DNA from: Pseudomonas sp. KU43P
GTDB taxonomy: Bacteria > Pseudomonadota > Gammaproteobacteria > Pseudomonadales > Pseudomonadaceae
Reading direction: 5' to 3'
Length of the DNA: 64,000 nucleotides
Assembly: GCF_033095865.1 (NCBI RefSeq)
Contig: NZ_AP019365.1
Span: 5,491,501-5,555,500 of the forward strand
The position numbers and the translations under genes are program-made. Below are positions 9,428 through 19,474 of this stretch, in pieces. Each line of letters starts with the position of its first letter. Position 1 is the stretch's first letter. Below the pieces are notes generated by a model that saw only the letters and a list, made by a program, of their open reading frames with translations, was not told the origin of the DNA and ran no database searches.

Positions 9428-9441
9428 GACGGTGGCTCCGG

Positions 9442-10692
9442 TTAGTGGGCGACAGCGGCGGCGCCGTGTTCGTCGATCAGTGCGCCGTTGTAGAAGCGGT
9501 CGATGGAGAAAGGCGCAGCCAGCGGGTGCATTTCGCCCTTGGCCAGGCTCGCCGCGAAGACGTTGCCCGAGCCGGGAGTGGCTTTGAAGCCGCCAGTACC
9601 CCAGCCGCAGTTGAAGAACATGTTCTTGACCGGGGTCTTGGAGATGATCGGGCACGCGTCCGGGGTGGTGTCGACGATGCCGCCCCACTGACGGTTCATG
9701 CGCACGCGCGAGAGGTTCGGGAACATCTCGACGATGGCCTGCAGGGTGTGCTCGATCACCGGGTACGAACCGCGCTGGCCGTAACCGACCCAGCCGTCGA
9801 TACCGGCACCGATCACCAGGTCGCCCTTGTCGGACTGGCTGATGTAGCCGTGCACGGCGTTGGACATGATCACGCTGTCGATGATCGGCTTGATCGGCTC
9901 GGATACCAGTGCTTGCAGCGGGTGCGATTCCAGCGGCAGGCGGAAGCCGGCCAGTTTGGCCATGTGCCCGGAGTTACCGGCGGTGACCACCCCGACGCGC
10001 TTGGCGCCGATGAAGCCCTTGTTGGTTTCCACACCGATGACCGCGCCGTTTTCCTTGCGGAAACCGATCACTTCGGTCTGCTGGATCAGGTCCACGCCCA
10101 GGGCGTCGGCGGCACGGGCATAACCCCAGGCCACGGCGTCGTGACGGGCGACACCCCCACGGCGCTGAACGGTCGCGCCGAGGATCGGGTAGCGGGTGTT
10201 CTTCGAGCAGTCCAGGTACGGGATTTCGGCCGCGACCTGGGCGGTATTGAGCAGCTCGCCATCGACGCCGTTGAGGCGGTTGGCAGAGACCCGGCGCTCG
10301 GAATCACGGATGTCCTGCAAGGTGTGGCACAGGTTGTAGACGCCGCGCTGGGAGAACATCACGTTGTAGTTGATGTCCTGGGACAGGCCTTCCCACAGCT
10401 TCATGGCGTGCTCGTACAGCTGCGCCGACTCATCCCACAAGTAGTTGGAACGCACGATGGTGGTGTTACGGGCGGTGTTGCCGCCGCCCAGGTAACCCTT
10501 CTCGATCACCGCCACGTTGGTGATGCCGTGTTCCTTGGCCAGGTAGTAGGCCGTGGCCAGGCCATGGCCGCCACCGCCGACGATGACCACGTCGTAGACC
10601 TTCTTGGGGGTCGGCGTGCGCCACATGCGCTGCCAGTTCTCGTGGTGGCTGAGGGAGTGTTTGAAGAGGCCGAAGCCCGAGTAGCGTTGCAT
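9442..10692 (-). CDS. soxB: Sarcosine oxidase beta subunit
   Basis: The 416-residue flavin-carrying catalytic subunit. The dinucleotide motif [18 protein letters not shown] lies at residues ~34-51 and is followed by [24 protein letters not shown] sequence that holds the flavin site. [16 protein letters not shown] and the C-terminal [14 protein letters not shown] close the FAD pocket. It follows glyA by 15 bp, in the same operon, so sarcosine demethylation and the glycine-to-serine step are made together. Confidence 0.95.
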   Translation of the reverse strand: MQRYSGFGLFKHSLSHHENWQRMWRTPTPKKVYDVVIVGGGGHGLATAYYLAKEHGITNVAVIEKGYLGGGNTARNTTIVRSNYLWDESAQLYEHAMKLWEGLSQDINYNVMFSQRGVYNLCHTLQDIRDSERRVSANRLNGVDGELLNTAQVAAEIPYLDCSKNTRYPILGATVQRRGGVARHDAVAWGYARAADALGVDLIQQTEVIGFRKENGAVIGVETNKGFIGAKRVGVVTAGNSGHMAKLAGFRLPLESHPLQALVSEPIKPIIDSVIMSNAVHGYISQSDKGDLVIGAGIDGWVGYGQRGSYPVIEHTLQAIVEMFPNLSRVRMNRQWGGIVDTTPDACPIISKTPVKNMFFNCGWGTGGFKATPGSGNVFAASLAKGEMHPLAAPFSIDRFYNGALIDEHGAAAVAH

Positions 10693-10707
10693 GGTCGTTT
10701 ACTCCAC

Positions 10708-11961
10708 TCAGCGGTAAACAGGGAAGTCGGCGCACAGGGCAGCGACGTTCTTCGCCACATCGGCTTCGACGTCGGCGTCACCCAGGTTGTCGAGGACGTC
10801 GCAGATCCAGCCGGCCAGGGCTACACATTGCGCGACCTTGAAGCCGCGGGTGGTGACCGCCGGGGTACCGATGCGCAGGCCCGAGGTGACGAACGGCGAC
10901 TGCGGGTCGTTCGGCACGGCGTTCTTGTTGACGGTGATGTGCGCGCGGCCCAGGGCGGCGTCGGCGTCTTTACCGGTGAGGCCCTGGCGGATCAGGCTGA
11001 CCAGGAACAGGTGGTTGTCGGTACCGCCGGACACCACATCGTAGCCACGGTCGATGAACACTTCAGCCATGGCCTGGGCGTTTTCGATCACTTGTTTCTG
11101 GTAGCTCTTGAACTCAGGCTCCAGCGCTTCCTTGAAGCACACGGCCTTGGCGGCGATCACGTGCATCAGCGGGCCGCCCTGGGCGCCGGGGAACACGGCG
11201 GCGTTGAGCTTCTTCTCGATCTCTTCGTTCGACTTGGCCAGGATCAGGCCACCACGCGGGCCACGCAGGGTTTTGTGGGTGGTGGTGGTGACCACGTCGG
11301 CGAACGGAATCGGGTTCGGGTACAGGCCAGCGGCGACCAGGCCGGCGACGTGGGCCATGTCGACGAACAGCAGCGCCCCGACCTTGTCGGCGATGGCGCG
11401 GAAGCGCGGGAAGTCGAGGGTCTTGGAGTAGGCGGAGAAGCCGGCGACGATCATCTTCGGCTTGTGCTCGACGGCCAGGCGCTCGACTTCGTCGTAGTCG
11501 ATCAGGCCGGTGTTGGTGTCGATGCCGTATTGCACCGCGTTGTATAGCTTGCCCGAGGACGACACCTTGGCGCCGTGGGTGAGGTGGCCGCCGTGGGCCA
11601 GGCTCATGCCCAGGATGGTGTCGCCAGCTTGCAGCAGGGCCAGGTAGACCGCGCCGTTGGCCGAGGAGCCGGAGTGCGGCTGGACGTTGGCGTAGTCAGC
11701 ACCGAACAGCTGCTTGGCGCGCTCGATGGCCAGCGCCTCGACCTTGTCGACGTGCTCGCAGCCGCCGTAGTAGCGCTTGCCTGGGTAACCTTCGGCGTAC
11801 TTGTTGGTCAGGCCGCTGCCCTGGGCTTGCATCACGCGCTTGCTGGTGTAGTTCTCCGAGGCGATCAGCTCGATGTGATCTTCCTGGCGCTGTTCTTCGG
11901 CATTCATCGCCGCCAGCAGTGCGTCGTCGTAACCCTGGATCTGGTCTTGCTTGCTGAACAT
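10708..11961 (-). CDS. glyA: Serine hydroxymethyltransferase, catabolic copy
   Basis: The 417-residue PLP enzyme interconverts glycine plus 5,10-methylene-THF and serine plus THF. The PLP-lysine motif [14 protein letters not shown] is near residue 230, and [11 protein letters not shown] is near 58. As first gene of a sarcosine oxidase operon it is best read as the glycine-betaine-linked glyA copy; a second housekeeping copy is expected elsewhere, from knowledge of pseudomonads. The promoter region carries a candidate GbdR half-site and a REP pair. Confidence 0.95.
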   Translation of the reverse strand: MFSKQDQIQGYDDALLAAMNAEEQRQEDHIELIASENYTSKRVMQAQGSGLTNKYAEGYPGKRYYGGCEHVDKVEALAIERAKQLFGADYANVQPHSGSSANGAVYLALLQAGDTILGMSLAHGGHLTHGAKVSSSGKLYNAVQYGIDTNTGLIDYDEVERLAVEHKPKMIVAGFSAYSKTLDFPRFRAIADKVGALLFVDMAHVAGLVAAGLYPNPIPFADVVTTTTHKTLRGPRGGLILAKSNEEIEKKLNAAVFPGAQGGPLMHVIAAKAVCFKEALEPEFKSYQKQVIENAQAMAEVFIDRGYDVVSGGTDNHLFLVSLIRQGLTGKDADAALGRAHITVNKNAVPNDPQSPFVTSGLRIGTPAVTTRGFKVAQCVALAGWICDVLDNLGDADVEADVAKNVAALCADFPVYR

Positions 11962-12078
11962 CTTGTTTCTCCCGGCAGCGATCGGTTCTTGTCTTTAAGG
12001 CACTGTGGCCCTTTGTGGCGATGGTATGACTGGCGGGGGTGGGTCAGATGCCTGCGCACGCCTTGCAATGGCGCGTTT

Positions 12079-12104
12079 ACGACATTGGCTTTTGGGTTGT
12101 TCGT
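12079..12104 (+). promoter_or_regulatory. Candidate GbdR half-site upstream of glyA
   Basis: ACGACATTGG matches the GCGACATSG sequence seen upstream of gbcA, gbcB, dgcA and choX. It lies 118 bp from the glyA start and reads away from the gene, as at dgcA, gbcA and gbcB. The second half-site at 21-bp spacing is not conserved here. Confidence 0.4.
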
Positions 12105-12106
12105 CC

Positions 12107-12202
12107 TGGCCCGATCGCCGGCAAGCCGGCTCCCACAAGGAAATCACTGCCTTCGAGTGCAGCGCGGTACCTGTGGGAGCCGGCTTGCCGGCGATAGGGC
12201 CA
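12107..12202. repeat. REP inverted pair
   Basis: A head-to-head REP pair between divergently transcribed glyA and ltaE, an unusual place for a REP since it is between two promoters. Confidence 0.9.
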
Positions 12203-12277
12203 GTGAAGTTGCTTGTATAGGCAACCGTTTCAGCAATGGTTTAGAGTGCGCTTCTGCGTCGTTCACAGGACCGTGCC

Positions 12278-13318
12278 ATGACAGACAAGAGCCAGCAATT
12301 CGCCAGCGACAACTATTCCGGTATCTGCCCCGAAGCCTGGGCGGCGATGGAGAAGGCCAACCACGGCCACGACCGCGCCTACGGCGACGACCAGTGGACC
12401 GAGCGCGCCTCGGAGTACTTTCGCAAGCTGTTCGAAACCGACTGCGAAGTGTTCTTCGCCTTCAACGGCACTGCCGCCAACTCCCTGGCCCTGGCCTCGC
12501 TGTGCCAGAGCTACCACAGTGTGATCTGCTCCGAGACTGCCCACGTCGAGACCGACGAATGCGGTGCTCCGGAGTTCTTCTCCAACGGTTCCAAGTTACT
12601 GACCGCGCCCAGCGTCAACGGCAAGCTGACGCCCGAATCGATCCGTGAAGTGGCGCTCAAGCGCCAGGACATCCACTACCCCAAGCCGCGTGTGGTGACC
12701 ATCACCCAGGCCACCGAAGTGGGCACCGTGTACCGCCCCGACGAGCTCAAGGCGATCAGCGCCACCTGCAAAGAGCTGGGCCTGAACCTGCACATGGACG
12801 GCGCGCGCTTCAGCAACGCCTGCTCGTTCCTCGGCTGCAGCCCGGCCGAGCTGACCTGGAAGGCCGGCGTCGATGTGCTGTGTTTTGGCGGCACCAAGAA
12901 CGGCATGGCGGTCGGCGAGGCGATCCTGTTCTTCAATCGCGACCTGGCCGATGACTTCGACTACCGCTGCAAGCAGGCCGGGCAACTGGCGTCGAAGATG
13001 CGCTTCCTTTCTGCGCCCTGGGTAGGGCTGCTGGAAGATGGCGCCTGGTTGCGCCATGGCGCGCATGCCAACCGCTGTGCGCAGTTGCTGGCATCGTTGG
13101 TGAGTGATTTGCCGGGAGTGGAGCTGATGTTCCCGGTGGAGGCCAACGGGGTGTTCCTGCAGATGCCGGAACAAGCACTGGAGGCGCTGCGCGGCAAGGG
13201 GTGGAGGTTCTATACCTTTATCGGCAGCGGTGGGGCGCGGTTCATGTGTTCGTGGGATACCGAGGAAGCGCGGGTGCGCGAGCTGGCGGCGGATATCCGC
13301 GCCATCATCGGCGCCTGA
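12278..13318 (+). CDS. ltaE: Low-specificity L-threonine aldolase
   Basis: The 346-residue PLP enzyme splits L-threonine or L-allo-threonine into glycine and acetaldehyde. NLHMDGARFSNA near residue 170 and the PLP-lysine segment CFGGTKNGMAVGEA near 205 fit the aldolase family, and length is typical. It stands divergently to the glyA-sox operon, so it ties the glycine made from betaine to threonine metabolism. A REP pair follows. Confidence 0.93.
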   Translation: MTDKSQQFASDNYSGICPEAWAAMEKANHGHDRAYGDDQWTERASEYFRKLFETDCEVFFAFNGTAANSLALASLCQSYHSVICSETAHVETDECGAPEFFSNGSKLLTAPSVNGKLTPESIREVALKRQDIHYPKPRVVTITQATEVGTVYRPDELKAISATCKELGLNLHMDGARFSNACSFLGCSPAELTWKAGVDVLCFGGTKNGMAVGEAILFFNRDLADDFDYRCKQAGQLASKMRFLSAPWVGLLEDGAWLRHGAHANRCAQLLASLVSDLPGVELMFPVEANGVFLQMPEQALEALRGKGWRFYTFIGSGGARFMCSWDTEEARVRELAADIRAIIGA

Positions 13319-13324
13319 CAGATC

Positions 13325-13416
13325 GCAATCGCCGGCAAGCCGGCTCCCACAGGTACTCCACTGTTCTCAAGGGCAGTGAAGTAACCTGTGGGAGCCGGCT
13401 TGCCGGCGATAGGCCC
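13325..13416. repeat. REP inverted pair
   Basis: A REP pair between the convergent ends of ltaE and the chemoreceptor gene. Confidence 0.9.
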
Positions 13417-13425
13417 ACCACCCAG

Positions 13426-15363
13426 CTAAAGCCTGAACCCCCCCATCTGCCGCGCCAGGTCATCCGCCAAGCCACGCAACGCCTGGCACTCTTCCCGACA
13501 CCCTTGCACCTCCGCTGCCGTCTCCCGCGCCAGATCGGAGATCCCCTGCACCGTGCGATTGATCTCCTCGGTCACTGCCGACTGCTCCTCGGTCGCCGTC
13601 GCCACCTGATGGTTCATGTCGCTGATGTGCTCAACCTGGTCGGTGATCGCCCCCAGCGACGTGCCGGTCCGCTGGCTGAACGCCACGCCACTGCCTGTGG
13701 CCTGCTGGCCCGCCTGCATCGACGTCACCGCCGAGCCCGCCCCCTGCTTGAGCCGCTGAATCATCTGCTGTACCTCATCGGTAGACAGCTGCGTGCGCCG
13801 GGCCAGGGTGCGCACTTCATCGGCCACCACGGCAAAGCCTCGCCCCATCTCCCCTGCCCGCGCGGCCTCGATGGCGGCATTGAGTGCCAGCAAATTGGTC
13901 TGCTCGGAAATACTGCGAATCACCGCAAGCACTTCGTCGATCGAGGCTACTTCATCGGCCAGCTGGCTTACCGCATCCGCGGCCTTGCCAATGTCGCCGG
14001 ACATGCCTTCGATGCCTTGGATCGACCGCTGCACCACCTCTCGCGCCTGCGAGGCTTCATCGCGCGCCGCTTGCGAGGCCTGTGCAGCATCGCCGGCATT
14101 GCGCGCAATTTCCTGCACGGTCAGGCCCATCTCATGCACGGCAGTGGCGACCATCTCGGTCATTTCCTGCTGCCGCCCGGAGCGCTCGGCAGTGTTGTCC
14201 ACCACCTGGGTTACCTGCTCCACGGCAACATGCAGGCGCTCGGTGGTACGCAGCACTTCGCCGATCAGGCCACGCTGGCTGTCGAGGAAACGATTGAAGC
14301 CTCGGGCCAGGTCGCCCAGTTCGTCCTGGCGTGAGTCGTCCAGGCGTTGGCTCAAGTCACCACCGCCGCTGCCAATCTGCACCAAGGCTGCCGTGACCTG
14401 GCGGATTGGTTTGACCAGCCCACGCGCCAGTAGCACTACCAGCAGCAGCGAGAGCAGCGCGACGCCACCGCCAATCAGGGTGGTGAGCCACACCGCCTGA
14501 CGCATCTGTGCGTAGATTTCCGCCTCAGGCACTTCGGCGACCAAGGTCCAGTTCAGGTCGCGCAAGGGCAACCCCAGGGCCAGGTAGGCTTCGCCATCAC
14601 GCTGGAAGCGGCTGCTGCGAAGGCCCGCTTCGCCACTGAGCAGCGCCTTGGCTGCAGGCGCATCGAGCTGTTCAACCAGTTGCCGCTTGCCGCTGAAGGC
14701 TGCGTCCGGGTGAACCTGGATCAAGCCGTCGTTGCGCACCAGGTACACCTTGCCGTGCTCGCCAAAGCTGAAGTCATGGATCAACTTCGACAGCTCACTC
14801 ATGCGCAGGCCCATGCCCGCCACGCCCACCAGCTTGCCGTCCTTTTCAACGCGGTAGTCGATGAATAGCGCCAGCTCGCCCGTTGAGCCGTCGATGTCGA
14901 TGTTGATCAGGCGCTTGGCGCCGCTGTCGATGTAGCCGTAAAACCAGCTGTCTTTGGGGTTGTCGCGGCTGAGGGTGCGATCAAGGCCTTTCTCGTTGTA
15001 GTAGTGGCCAGTATCGGTGGCGGCGAACATCGTGGTGAAGGCCTGGTTGCGCTGCCGGGCAGCCTCCAGGTACTCGATGAAGCGAGGGCGCTCGGCAGGG
15101 TCTTCGCCTGCAGCCAACCAGTCGCGCAGCAGGGTATTGCCGGCAATGTCGGCGGCAGCCACCAGCGGCTGGCCGAGCATGCGTTCGATATCGTTGCGGA
15201 TGGCTTCGACGCTGGCCGGCAGCGCTGTGTCGAGCAGATAACGTTCGGTCAGGCGGTTTAGCGCCACCGTGAAGATCACCACCACCACCAGGATGCTCGC
15301 CAGCAGGGCAGCGCCCATGCTCGCGATCAACTGCCACTGGATACTCTTACGCCAGATACGCAT
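13426..15363 (-). CDS. Methyl-accepting chemotaxis protein, dCache type (McpH-like)
   Basis: The 645-residue chemoreceptor has TM1 at about residues 12-34, a periplasmic dCache-like sensor to about 300 ([20 protein letters not shown] and [20 protein letters not shown] mark the two lobes), and a second TM near 305-327. A HAMP and a signalling domain follow, with the conserved tip [19 protein letters not shown]. Position beside ltaE matches the P. putida receptor McpH, reported for purines, but the ligand is inferred from gene order only. I chose the ATG at 15363 because TM1 follows directly; a 14-bp palindrome lies 33 bp upstream. Confidence 0.88.
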   Translation of the reverse strand: MRIWRKSIQWQLIASMGAALLASILVVVVIFTVALNRLTERYLLDTALPASVEAIRNDIERMLGQPLVAAADIAGNTLLRDWLAAGEDPAERPRFIEYLEAARQRNQAFTTMFAATDTGHYYNEKGLDRTLSRDNPKDSWFYGYIDSGAKRLINIDIDGSTGELALFIDYRVEKDGKLVGVAGMGLRMSELSKLIHDFSFGEHGKVYLVRNDGLIQVHPDAAFSGKRQLVEQLDAPAAKALLSGEAGLRSSRFQRDGEAYLALGLPLRDLNWTLVAEVPEAEIYAQMRQAVWLTTLIGGGVALLSLLLVVLLARGLVKPIRQVTAALVQIGSGGGDLSQRLDDSRQDELGDLARGFNRFLDSQRGLIGEVLRTTERLHVAVEQVTQVVDNTAERSGRQQEMTEMVATAVHEMGLTVQEIARNAGDAAQASQAARDEASQAREVVQRSIQGIEGMSGDIGKAADAVSQLADEVASIDEVLAVIRSISEQTNLLALNAAIEAARAGEMGRGFAVVADEVRTLARRTQLSTDEVQQMIQRLKQGAGSAVTSMQAGQQATGSGVAFSQRTGTSLGAITDQVEHISDMNHQVATATEEQSAVTEEINRTVQGISDLARETAAEVQGCREECQALRGLADDLARQMGGFRL

Positions 15364-15395
15364 GCCCCGCTCCCCGTTAATTATTGTTTTACGGG

Positions 15396-15409
15396 AAGTG
15401 TATACACTT
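15396..15409. promoter_or_regulatory. Perfect 14-bp palindrome in the chemoreceptor promoter
   Basis: AAGTGTATACACTT is a perfect palindrome 33 bp before the chemoreceptor ATG. The core GTGTATACAC has the GTnTAnAC pattern typical of GntR-family (HutC-type) operators, so local repression of the receptor is plausible. Confidence 0.45.
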
Positions 15410-15456
15410 GAGTATGCAGTTATGCCAGTGACCTGGAACAACAGATCAACCTTGCA

Positions 15457-15521
15457 GGAAAGGATTTATCCGCGAAGCGGCATTGAATTCACCACCGCAT
15501 CGCGGATGAATCCGTTCCTAC
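15457..15521. repeat. Diverged REP-like inverted pair, second type
   Basis: GGATTTATCCGCGAAG and CATCGCGGATGAATCC face each other. This is the second REP variant of this window (GCGGATAAATCCGC type), also seen at 56812. Confidence 0.7.
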
Positions 15522-15820
15522 TGTTCGGCGATGGTCCGAACGATAGCGTCCACCGTGGCGTCGATCTGCGCCTGGGTCCGCTCGAGAGTCTGCTGGTGTT
15601 CCTTCTGCAGTTCGACCTGCTTGGAACACAAGTTGAGGGCGGCCAGTACCAGCAGCTTGTCGCCGATCAGGGTCGGGTACTGACGCTTGGTTTCGGCCAG
15701 GGCGGTGTTGAGCATCTGCACCGCCTGCGCCAGGGTTTCCTCCTGGCCTTCAGGCGCCTTGATCGAATAGTCGCTGCCGAGGATCGACACGACATTGATC
15801 GGCTGCTGTTGCAGTCTCAT
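15518..15820 (-). CDS. ZapA-like protein, probable second copy
   Basis: This 100-residue protein has the ZapA layout: an N-terminal beta-rich head (INVVSILGSDYSI) and a C-terminal coiled coil (EKQVELQKEHQQTLE-like region, residues ~68-95). ZapA binds FtsZ and bundles its filaments. The sequence differs from the canonical Pseudomonas ZapA I recall, which begins with VTVQILDKEYCIACP, and the expected 6S RNA and ygfA neighbours are absent. It is therefore likely a paralogue. It overlaps the upstream 76-residue gene by ATGA, so the two are translationally coupled. Confidence 0.7.
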   Translation of the reverse strand: MRLQQQPINVVSILGSDYSIKAPEGQEETLAQAVQMLNTALAETKRQYPTLIGDKLLVLAALNLCSKQVELQKEHQQTLERTQAQIDATVDAIVRTIAEQ

Positions 15821-16047
15821 GCGCCGACGACACCGGCACTGGCGCGGTCAACGAGCGCCTGGATACGCGCGGCGGTAGCGCCGTGCTTCTCTTCCTGCTC
15901 CATCAGCGACAGCTGCAGGGTCTCGTTCTCTTCTTTGGCCTGGGCCAGTTCCTGGCCGAGGGTGGTGTTCTGCTCGGTGAGTTGAGCGTTTTTCTGCATC
16001 AGGTCGCTGACCAGTTGCTCGAGTTGATTCAGGGATGCTTCCAGCAT
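15817..16047 (-). CDS. TIGR02449-like coiled-coil protein (ZapB-like)
   Basis: This 76-residue protein is almost wholly a heptad-patterned coiled coil (LNQLEQLVSDLMQKNAQLTE onward), as in TIGR02449, a small family usually encoded directly before zapA and reminiscent of ZapB. It overlaps the ZapA-like gene by 4 bp. A role in division-ring organisation is inferred from the pairing, not shown. Confidence 0.68.
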   Translation of the reverse strand: MLEASLNQLEQLVSDLMQKNAQLTEQNTTLGQELAQAKEENETLQLSLMEQEEKHGATAARIQALVDRASAGVVGA

Positions 16048-16233
16048 GGGGATATCTCGGGTTGTTGCAAAGGGCGCACACGATAAAGAAAAGTGTCAGC
16101 CCTCGCCATTAAATATCGGATTCATAAGGCTTATGCCTGCCAGATTGACAGAGTAAGGGGCCCCTTGTTCCGACCTGGGTCAACCGCCGGTCAGGTAAAT
16201 AGATAGCTGGCTCACAATTTTCTTTGGTCGTAC

Positions 16234-16260
16234 TCAAGACTGAACGGTCACGACCGATAG
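16234..16260 (+). promoter_or_regulatory. Candidate FliA (sigma-28) promoter
   Basis: TCAAGACT, 11 bp, then ACCGATAG. This matches the flagellar sigma-28 pattern (TAAAGTTT-N11-GCCGATAA) in spacing and most bases and ends 63 bp before the ATG of the chemoreceptor at 16324. Confidence 0.6.
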
Positions 16261-16323
16261 CCCAGGTACGTCTTATTTCGTCGCATGGACTGCGCCCTCT
16301 TTCCTTGCCTGGACTCTTCCCCC

Positions 16324-17949
16324 ATGTCTCTACGTAACATGAATATCGCGCCGCGCGCCTTGCTCGGGTTCGCCCTTATTGGGCTGCTGATGCTCGGCCT
16401 CGGTATCTTCTCGCTGATGCAGATGGGCAACATCCGCCAGGCCGGCGTGGCCATCGAGCAGATCAGCGTCCCCAGCATCAAGACCCTGGACGAGCTGACC
16501 GCGCTGAACCTGCGCATGCGCACCCTCTCCTACCGCCTGCTGCTCAACCGCGAGCCTGAGGTGCAGCGCGATACCCTCAACCTGCTGGACCAGCGCAACG
16601 CCCAGATCGACCGTGCCCGCCAGGCCTACCTACCGATGATCGGCGCCGCCGACGAACAAGCGGCCTTCGACCAGTACACCCAGCTGCTCACTCAGTATCG
16701 CCAACTGGAAGCGCGCATGCGCAGCCTGAGCCAGGCCAACCGCACCGACGAGCTGCGTGACTTGCTCAACCGCGACCTGCTGGCCAATTCCGAGCAGATC
16801 AACAAGGTCATGGACACCCTGGTGAAGATCAACACCGATCAGACCCGCGCAACCAACGAGATCGCCTCCAGCCAATACGCTGCAGCGTTTGCCCTGGTGA
16901 TCGGCCTGCTGATCGCCGCCACCCTGCTGACCTTCCTCTGCGCCTTCCTGCTCACCCGCAGCATCGTCAAGCCGATCGACGAAGCGCTCAAGGCCGCCGA
17001 ACAGGTCGCCGACGGTGACCTCACCCATATCATCCGCGCCGAAGGCACCGACGAAGCGGCCCGCCTGCTGCGCGCCATGGCCCGCATGCAGGACAAACTG
17101 CGCGACACCCTGCAACTGATCGCCGGCTCCGCCACCCAGCTGGCCTCGGCTGCCGAAGAGCTGAACTGCGTTACCGACGTCAGCGCCCGCGGCCTGCAGC
17201 AGCAGAACAACGAGATCGAACAGGCCGCCACGGCGGTCACCGAAATGACCAGCGCCGTGGAAGAAGTGGCGCGCAATGCCGTGAGCACCTCCGAAGCTTC
17301 GAGTGAAGCCAGCCGCTCGGCAGGCGATGGCCGTGACCTGGTGCTGGAGACCGTGGGTGCCATCGAGCGCATGAGCGGTGACGTGCAAGCCACCGCCAAG
17401 CTGATCACGCACCTGGCCGAGCAGTCGCGCGACATTGGCAAGGTGCTCGATGTGATCCGTGGCCTGGCCGACCAGACCAACCTGCTGGCGCTCAACGCCG
17501 CCATCGAGGCTGCGCGTGCCGGTGAAGCGGGCCGTGGTTTTGCCGTGGTGGCGGATGAAGTACGTGCGTTGGCCCATCGCACCCAGCAGTCGACCAGCGA
17601 AATCGAGCGGATGATCGGCAGCATCCAGGGCGGTACCGAACAGGCCGTGGATTCGATGCGCACCAGCACCGAGCGGGCCGAGTCGACCTTGAACATCGCC
17701 CGTGGCGCCGGGTTGGCGCTGGACAGCATTGCCGGCGCGGTGGCGCAGATCAACGAGCGCAACCTGGTGATTGCCAGTGCGGCGGAAGAACAGGCCCAGG
17801 TGGCGCGCGAGGTTGACCGCAACCTGGTGAACATCAACGACCTGTCGGTGCAGAGTGCGACCGGGGCGCATCAGACCAGTGCGGCGAGCGCGGAGCTTTC
17901 GCGGTTGGCAGTGGACTTGAATGGCCTGGTGGCCCGCTTCCGTACCTAA
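16324..17949 (+). CDS. Methyl-accepting chemotaxis protein, four-helix-bundle type
   Basis: The 541-residue chemoreceptor has TM1 at about residues 10-33, an all-helical sensor of roughly 150 residues consistent with 4HB_MCP, TM2 near 182-207, HAMP, and a signalling domain with the tip [20 protein letters not shown] chose the ATG at 16324 ([14 protein letters not shown]), where TM1 follows immediately; 13 residues upstream are unlikely to be translated. A FliA-type promoter precedes it. The ligand is not predictable; betaine-pathway compounds are possible by neighbourhood only. Confidence 0.9.
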   Translation: MSLRNMNIAPRALLGFALIGLLMLGLGIFSLMQMGNIRQAGVAIEQISVPSIKTLDELTALNLRMRTLSYRLLLNREPEVQRDTLNLLDQRNAQIDRARQAYLPMIGAADEQAAFDQYTQLLTQYRQLEARMRSLSQANRTDELRDLLNRDLLANSEQINKVMDTLVKINTDQTRATNEIASSQYAAAFALVIGLLIAATLLTFLCAFLLTRSIVKPIDEALKAAEQVADGDLTHIIRAEGTDEAARLLRAMARMQDKLRDTLQLIAGSATQLASAAEELNCVTDVSARGLQQQNNEIEQAATAVTEMTSAVEEVARNAVSTSEASSEASRSAGDGRDLVLETVGAIERMSGDVQATAKLITHLAEQSRDIGKVLDVIRGLADQTNLLALNAAIEAARAGEAGRGFAVVADEVRALAHRTQQSTSEIERMIGSIQGGTEQAVDSMRTSTERAESTLNIARGAGLALDSIAGAVAQINERNLVIASAAEEQAQVAREVDRNLVNINDLSVQSATGAHQTSAASAELSRLAVDLNGLVARFRT

Positions 17950-17955
17950 GTGCAA

Positions 17956-18065
17956 CAGGGCCGCTTTGCGGCCCAATCGCCGGCAAGCCGGCTCTCACAA
18001 GGGGTGGCAGCGCTGCTGTCACTGTGGGAGCCGGCTTGCCGGCGATTGGGCTGCAACGCAGCCCC
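17956..18065. repeat. REP inverted pair
   Basis: A REP pair flanked by short GGGCCGC-type arms, between the convergent chemoreceptor and gbcB genes. Confidence 0.9.
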
Positions 18066-18078
18066 CGCAATCTCGAAA

Positions 18079-19179
18079 TCAGTAATCGATCCGCACATCC
18101 CCCTTCGGCACACTACAGCACGACAGGATGTACCCCTCGGCTTCATCCTCCTCGGTAATCCCGCCGTTGTGCTCCATCTCCACCTCGCCGCCCAGCTTGA
18201 GCACCTTGCACGTACCGCAAATGCCCATGCCGCACGCTTTCGGGATCATCAGCCCAACTTTCGCCGCCGCCGCATGCACGGTCTCGCCCGGGGCGATGCG
18301 GATGCTCTTCTCGCTGCCGATGAACTCCACCAGGTTGAGGTCCGAAGCGTCCACCTCCGGCGCATCAGCTGCCTGTTCAGCATGCTCGACAGCGTCGGCC
18401 TTGGCTTCCGCCGGCGTCGCGCCGAACGACTCCTCGTGGTAGTTCTTCATGTCGAAACCGACTGCTTCGAGCATGCGCTTGACCGCCGTCATGTACGGCG
18501 TCGGGCCGCAGCAGAACACCGTGCGTTCCATGTAGTCGGGCGCAATCAGCTCCATCAGCCGCTGGTTGAGGTAACCGCGGTAGCCCGCCCAGGGTTCGCC
18601 CAAGCCGTGCTTCTCGCAAATGATGTGCAGGCTGAAGTTGGGGATGCGCGAAGCCATCTGCTCCAGCTCGCGGTGGTAGATGATGTCTTTCGGCGAACGG
18701 GCGCTGTGCACGAAGACCATGTCGACATTGGCATTGGTGTCGTAGAACCAGCGCGCCATGGACATTACCGGGGTGATACCGACGCCACCCGAGAGGTACA
18801 GCACCTTGCCCGCCGGGAAGTCGATGGCGTTGAACAGCCCCACCGGGCCGTGCACCGGCAGCTCGGCGCCTTCGTGCATGGTGTCGTGCAGGAAGTTGGA
18901 CACCAGCCCACCCGGCACGCGCTTGACGGTGATCGAGAAGCTGTAGGGCACCGATGGCGAGCTGGAAATGGTGTACGAGCGCATCACCGGCTTGCCTTCG
19001 ATCTCCAGCTCCAGGGTGACGAACTGCCCTGGCTTGAAGAAGAACATGATCGGCTGGTCGGCCATGAAGCAGAAGGTGCGCACGTCCCAGGTCTCCTGGA
19101 TGACCTTGACGCAGCGCACGATGTGGCGGCCGTTGGCCCAGGTCTGGGTGCTGACCGGATTGAGGAATGTATCGGACAT
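18079..19179 (-). CDS. gbcB: Glycine betaine demethylase, reductase subunit GbcB
   Basis: The 366-residue flavin/iron-sulfur reductase would carry electrons from NAD(P)H to GbcA for demethylation of glycine betaine. The FAD motif MRSYTISSSPS lies near residue 68, the NAD-binding start LYLSGGVGITPVMSMA near 125, and FCCGPTPYM near 230. A C-terminal plant-type 2Fe-2S domain has ACGMGICGTCKVL and a final SCC. It is divergent to gbcA across a 295-bp promoter region with two candidate GbdR sites. Confidence 0.94.
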   Translation of the reverse strand: MSDTFLNPVSTQTWANGRHIVRCVKVIQETWDVRTFCFMADQPIMFFFKPGQFVTLELEIEGKPVMRSYTISSSPSVPYSFSITVKRVPGGLVSNFLHDTMHEGAELPVHGPVGLFNAIDFPAGKVLYLSGGVGITPVMSMARWFYDTNANVDMVFVHSARSPKDIIYHRELEQMASRIPNFSLHIICEKHGLGEPWAGYRGYLNQRLMELIAPDYMERTVFCCGPTPYMTAVKRMLEAVGFDMKNYHEESFGATPAEAKADAVEHAEQAADAPEVDASDLNLVEFIGSEKSIRIAPGETVHAAAAKVGLMIPKACGMGICGTCKVLKLGGEVEMEHNGGITEEDEAEGYILSCCSVPKGDVRIDY

Positions 19180-19258
19180 GTTCTTCTCCAGCGGCCGACA
19201 ATTGGCCTTTTTATGGCTGGGATAATGCGCAAGCTGAACGCGACGTACATTCCTGCCT

Positions 19259-19285
19259 GCGACATCGGCGTGCTTATCGCGACCA
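19259..19285 (+). promoter_or_regulatory. Candidate GbdR operator, gbcB side
   Basis: GCGACATCG at 19259 and GCGACC at 19279 form a direct repeat with 20-bp spacing, 80 bp upstream of the gbcB start. The arrangement suits an AraC-family activator contacting two successive turns on one DNA face. Confidence 0.5.
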
Positions 19286-19309
19286 GCCCCGTGCTACAAG
19301 GGCTGGCGC

Positions 19310-19335
19310 GTCGTAATTCAAATCGGCCATGTCGC
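19310..19335 (-). promoter_or_regulatory. Candidate GbdR operator, gbcA side
   Basis: On the minus strand GCGACATGG (19335-19327) is followed 21 bp on by ACGAC (19314-19310). It lies 140 bp upstream of gbcA and points away from it, as at glyA and dgcA. Confidence 0.5.
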
Positions 19336-19474
19336 CCATGGATACGGTTCGCGCCGCCTTCGGACGCACACTCCACGGCAAAAGAACCTGCTGTTTTCTG
19401 ACAGCCAACCTTGCGGCACCACAACAACGATTAGCCACCTTTTGCCGGCCGCTCACGGCCCCGAGGAATACACG

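Larger units (their letters stand above)
11962..12277. other. glyA-ltaE divergent intergenic region
   Basis: This 316-bp gap holds the divergent promoters of glyA and ltaE, one candidate GbdR half-site (ACGACATTGG at 12079) and a REP pair at 12107-12202. No coding sequence is supported. Confidence 0.7.
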
